Positions 61,751 to 64,000 of a stretch of DNA of 64,000 nt are shown in pieces (positions within the stretch are counted from its first letter, which is position 1; each line of letters opens with the position of its first letter). A program made the position numbers and the translations under genes. This DNA comes from Bacteriovorax sp. Seq25_V (GTDB taxonomy: Bacteria > Bdellovibrionota > Bacteriovoracia > Bacteriovoracales > Bacteriovoracaceae): the NCBI RefSeq assembly GCF_000447795.1, contig NZ_AUNI01000011.1:1-64000 (forward strand). The letters are read 5' to 3'. The notes below the pieces were generated by a model, which saw nothing but the letters and a program-made list of their open reading frames with translations, was not told the DNA's origin and searched no databases.

Positions 61751-62395
61751 TTCGATAAAATTAGAAATTACTCTGTTCCCACCGCTAAGGCCTGAAAGAA
61801 CTTGTTCTTCAGGCAACTTACTTTCAATATGATTTTCTACAAAATGTCTCGAAGCTTCTGGATGACCTTGAAAGCTAAAGAATGGTTTTGTCTTGTGAGC
61901 AAGACCATCATAAAAACAATCAGAAGAAGTTGAGAGATGGATAAATTCTTGCGGGAGATTCTTTACTTCATAGTGATGAGTAATAAATATTTCTAATTCT
62001 TCATTTGTTTTAAATCCGAGGTGGTCTGTTAAAACTTTCTGCTTTCTTGTTCCCTCAAAGCATCTATTGTCAGGCTTAACCAAATCTATTGTCGCACCAT
62101 AAGCATCGGCCATCAATTGGTGACCAAAGCAAATCCCTAGAACTGGAATTCCCGCTTCTATTTTCGCTTTCATTCTCTTTGAGAGGTCAATTTGCCAAGG
62201 AAGTCTATCTGAGACATTTGAGTCGCTACCAAAAATGATATAGCCAGATGCCTCGTCAATAAAGTCTAGGGAGTCAGTTCCAAAAGTTGAAACCCAGTGG
62301 TACGTAAAAGGGATGCCATGACTCTGGACTATCTTATTCATACAGTTATATGATGGGGATTCAATAGCGCAATCGATAATAGCAATAGGTTTCAT
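61727..62395 (-). CDS. Class I glutamine amidotransferase-like protein
   Basis: 222 aa. Nucleophile region PVLGICFGHQLMADAYG (Cys in GICFGHQ) and the His-Glu pair in FSFQGHPEAS. The family also includes GMP-synthase-like stand-alone amidotransferases and gamma-glutamyl peptidases; no synthetase partner is adjacent, so the substrate is open. The ATG is base to base with the divergent ogt start (CATATG). Confidence 0.82.
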   Translation of the reverse strand: MKPIAIIDCAIESPSYNCMNKIVQSHGIPFTYHWVSTFGTDSLDFIDEASGYIIFGSDSNVSDRLPWQIDLSKRMKAKIEAGIPVLGICFGHQLMADAYGATIDLVKPDNRCFEGTRKQKVLTDHLGFKTNEELEIFITHHYEVKNLPQEFIHLSTSSDCFYDGLAHKTKPFFSFQGHPEASRHFVENHIESKLPEEQVLSGLSGGNRVISNFIELVRLTSV

Positions 62396-62854
62396 ATGAA
62401 AACAGTCCTAACGATAAATGAGTTTAAATTTCTAATTGAAGATGATGGAAGCTATATCAAAAAAATAGAGTTTCTTGAAGAAAATTCCTCATTAGAGCAA
62501 ACTTCACTACTAACACCTTTGCAAGAAGCGCTTAAAAATGAGCTACAAGGTTATTTTAATGGTGAACTCAAAAAATTTTCAATTCCCTTTAAGGCCGAAG
62601 GATCTGAGTTTCAACGTTTGGTCTGGAAGCAAATGGGAAATATTGAGTATGGCAAAATGATGAGTTATGGTGAATTAGCTCTTCATGTTGGCGGTTTAAA
62701 CTACTCTCGTGCAGTAGGGGGAGCCTGTAATAAGAATCCTCTTCCTATTCTAATCCCGTGTCACCGTGTAAGTGCTAGTAATCATTTGGGTGGCTTTGCA
62801 TTTGGCATGGAAATGAAGAAAAACCTCCTTAAACTGGAACGTGTGCAATTCTAA
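62396..62854 (+). CDS. ogt: Methylated-DNA--protein-cysteine methyltransferase
   Basis: 152 aa. FQRLVWKQMGNIEYGKMMSYGELA, then SRAVGGACNKNPLPILIPCHRV, with the acceptor Cys in PCHRV and Arg finger in RAVG. It removes O6-methylguanine. The start is one base after the divergent gene's ATG; TAGG 7 nt before is the ribosome site. Its promoter must lie in the neighbouring coding sequence. Confidence 0.93.
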   Translation: MKTVLTINEFKFLIEDDGSYIKKIEFLEENSSLEQTSLLTPLQEALKNELQGYFNGELKKFSIPFKAEGSEFQRLVWKQMGNIEYGKMMSYGELALHVGGLNYSRAVGGACNKNPLPILIPCHRVSASNHLGGFAFGMEMKKNLLKLERVQF

Positions 62855-62941
62855 GTACTTAAAATCATTTGTAATGAACCTTTTCAACATTAATTTTTTT
62901 TAGTTATATGTCGATATGTTAAGCTGAGTAGGGCGTATAAA

Positions 62942-63442
62942 ATGACTGAAAAAAATAAAGACATTGACTCAGAAGCTTCAGCAGGAAAATCTGCAGAGGT
63001 TGAGCTGAGTGCTGTTAAAGAAGAAGCGACGACTTCTTCAGCAGAAGTTGCGCCTAAAAAATCAGATGATGACTCAACGCTTGTTAATGGGGTTCTTTTA
63101 GAGTTTACCGCACAAGCTCTTGTTGGAAGAAATGACAATAATTCTCTCGTGATTAAAAATCCTCAAGAAGAAGATCGTGAAAAAAATGGCGCAGATGTAA
63201 TTCCACTTGCAGCGAAAGCTGTTGCGCCTCCTTCAGATGCACAAATTCTTGAAGCTCAAATGAAACTTATCGCAGTCTTTATAAGTGAAGCAAAAGTTCT
63301 AGAAGTGGAAATGAATAAACTTATTAAAGTGATGTATGCTAAAAGTCCTGAATCAAAGCCCTACCTCTTAAAGATGAAGAAATTAATCCAAGACCATGCA
63401 AATATTGAAAAGGCCTTACAGGAAGCTAAGAAAGTTAGTTAA
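62942..63442 (+). CDS. Protein of unknown function with acidic N-terminus, 166 aa
   Basis: Residues 1-60 are acidic and low complexity (EASAGKSAEVELSAVKEEAT); residues 65-85 may be a short fold (VLLEFTAQALVGRNDNNSLV). The C-terminal 70 residues form a long helix/coiled coil (AQMKLIAVFISEAKVLEVEMNKLI, then LKMKKLIQDHANIEKALQE). No Cys, no signal peptide. No family known. It is convergent with the small protein at 63449. Confidence 0.65.
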   Translation: MTEKNKDIDSEASAGKSAEVELSAVKEEATTSSAEVAPKKSDDDSTLVNGVLLEFTAQALVGRNDNNSLVIKNPQEEDREKNGADVIPLAAKAVAPPSDAQILEAQMKLIAVFISEAKVLEVEMNKLIKVMYAKSPESKPYLLKMKKLIQDHANIEKALQEAKKVS

Positions 63443-63448
63443 GCTCTC

Positions 63449-63607
63449 TTATCCCTTCTTACCGCCCTTCGGTGGTGGTTTTGTTGGTCCATGATCATCA
63501 ATCGGTGAACTTTTATTAATACCAAAAAGCGCTTTCTTTGGAGTTGCCGTATGGTAAGAACAAAGCAAAGATACAACTAACGCTACTAGAGCTAAAGTAA
63601 ATTTCAT
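63449..63607 (-). CDS. Small secreted or lipid-anchored peptide, 52 aa
   Basis: The ATG at 63607 has GAGGTG 4 nt before it and starts a signal sequence MKFTLALVALVVSLLC with Cys in lipobox-like position (VSLLC). About 36 mature residues follow, ending PPPKGGKKG. The frame is open 25 codons further upstream, but there is no ribosome site there. Function unknown. Confidence 0.6.
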   Translation of the reverse strand: MKFTLALVALVVSLLCSYHTATPKKALFGINKSSPIDDHGPTKPPPKGGKKG

Positions 63608-64000
63608 AAACACCTCATAAAAGTATTGATTAGGTGCATATTGTTCAATATTTTGAAGAGCGTCAAGAGAGTGTCGTCGCACCTGGCCACTTTTAGGATT
63701 ATTGTAAGATTATTTCAAAAACTTAAATGGTTTATATTTATTCTGTAAATAAACTAGTGTCAAAAAGTAACTTATTAACTGCTCCAGTTAAATGGGGACA
63801 ATTTTGGAAGATTCTCTACTATATTAAATATTTATTGTCTTATTATTCGAACAGCCAGAAATAGCTGTATCTATCGTGACGTAATCTTTGGGTAATCAAG
63901 AATTCTGTCCCCATTTAAATGGAGCAGTTTAAAAAGTAACAGTGGCCAGATCATTAAAAACTGGCCGCAGTATGAGAAATTAACTATTTAAGAAAAGTTT
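63608..64000. other. Gene-free stretch at the window end holding nested inverted repeats
   Basis: No coding frame with a start and ribosome site is seen on either strand in the last 393 bases. The content is AT-rich sequence and the inverted-repeat element at 63777-63929, framed by a shorter 9-bp inverted repeat CTGGCCACT/AGTGGCCAG (63683-63691 and 63941-63949). The upstream part (63608-63680) carries the promoter region of the 52-aa gene on the minus strand. Confidence 0.6.
63777..63929. repeat. About 153-bp inverted-repeat element (MITE- or REP-like), no gene inside
   Basis: Left end AACTGCTCCAGTTAAATGGG and on (63777-63803), right end read inward AACTGCTCCATTTAAATGGG and on (63901-63929); about 25 of 28 positions agree. 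The arms contain the palindrome ATTTAAAT and a GGGGACA motif. TTA flanks both ends of ACTGCTCC and may be a 3-bp target duplication. A 10-bp direct repeat AAAAAGTAAC lies at 63762-63771 and 63931-63940, just outside the arms. Confidence 0.65.

Overview
The window is AT-rich, densely coded bacterial chromosome. The most likely source is a Gram-negative, flagellated, predatory deltaproteobacterial-type organism related to Bacteriovorax/Halobacteriovorax. This is an inference from gene content: many Sec/SPII lipoproteins and outer-membrane barrels, chemotaxis genes with sigma-28-like promoters, a PBP4-type peptidase, a DUF3373 barrel and a type III polyketide synthase. Nothing in the sequence names the species. 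No rRNA, phage or CRISPR array is visible.

Layout. 1-7.1 kb: the tail of a lysine-rich histone H1-like gene, miaB, a barrel/lipoprotein-peptidase pair, gshB, a lipoprotein behind a near-perfect sigma-28 promoter, a very small ECF-like sigma/anti-sigma pair under a palindrome, and a TonB-like gene. 7.2-14.1 kb: a degenerate histidine-kinase-like membrane protein, a decayed insertion sequence whose inverted repeats supply the stop codons of both neighbours, a ChaN-domain protein, and a 949-aa protein that looks like an N6-adenine methylase with its catalytic motifs worn away. 14.3-21.7 kb: rsmD, coaD, an aminotransferase, a lipoprotein whose Shine-Dalgarno lies inside a long hairpin, a barrel, phoH and a PilZ protein. 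21.7-34.5 kb: a DUF900-type hydrolase, a heme-c chemoreceptor, DedA, clpP-clpX, a second chemoreceptor, a DUF3373 barrel operon, two solute-binding-like proteins and an HD-GYP-like protein.

34.6-42.6 kb: lon with a promoter and leader hairpin, then a membrane-anchored LuxR-type regulator divergent from a four-gene operon: type III PKS, RND/MMPL exporter, FAD oxidoreductase and YceI-like lipid-binding protein. This looks like a compact pathway for a membrane or exported lipid. A tRNA-Val(UAC) follows. 42.9-48.8 kb: a chemotaxis operon (cheA, cheW, a cheR-REC fusion ending in a dead CheB-like domain, and cheB with a possible CheD-like N-terminus).

48.8-64 kb: mostly housekeeping (folE2, cdd, pyrC, cysS, priA lacking half its usual zinc ligands, dacB, yidD, nth, several hydrolases, ogt), plus a 59-codon gene with a strong ribosome binding site and terminator. 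The window ends in a gene-free stretch holding a roughly 150-bp inverted-repeat element. The most unusual signals are the polyketide operon, the eroded methylase, the SD-sequestering hairpin, the sigma/anti-sigma palindrome and the fused chemotaxis proteins.
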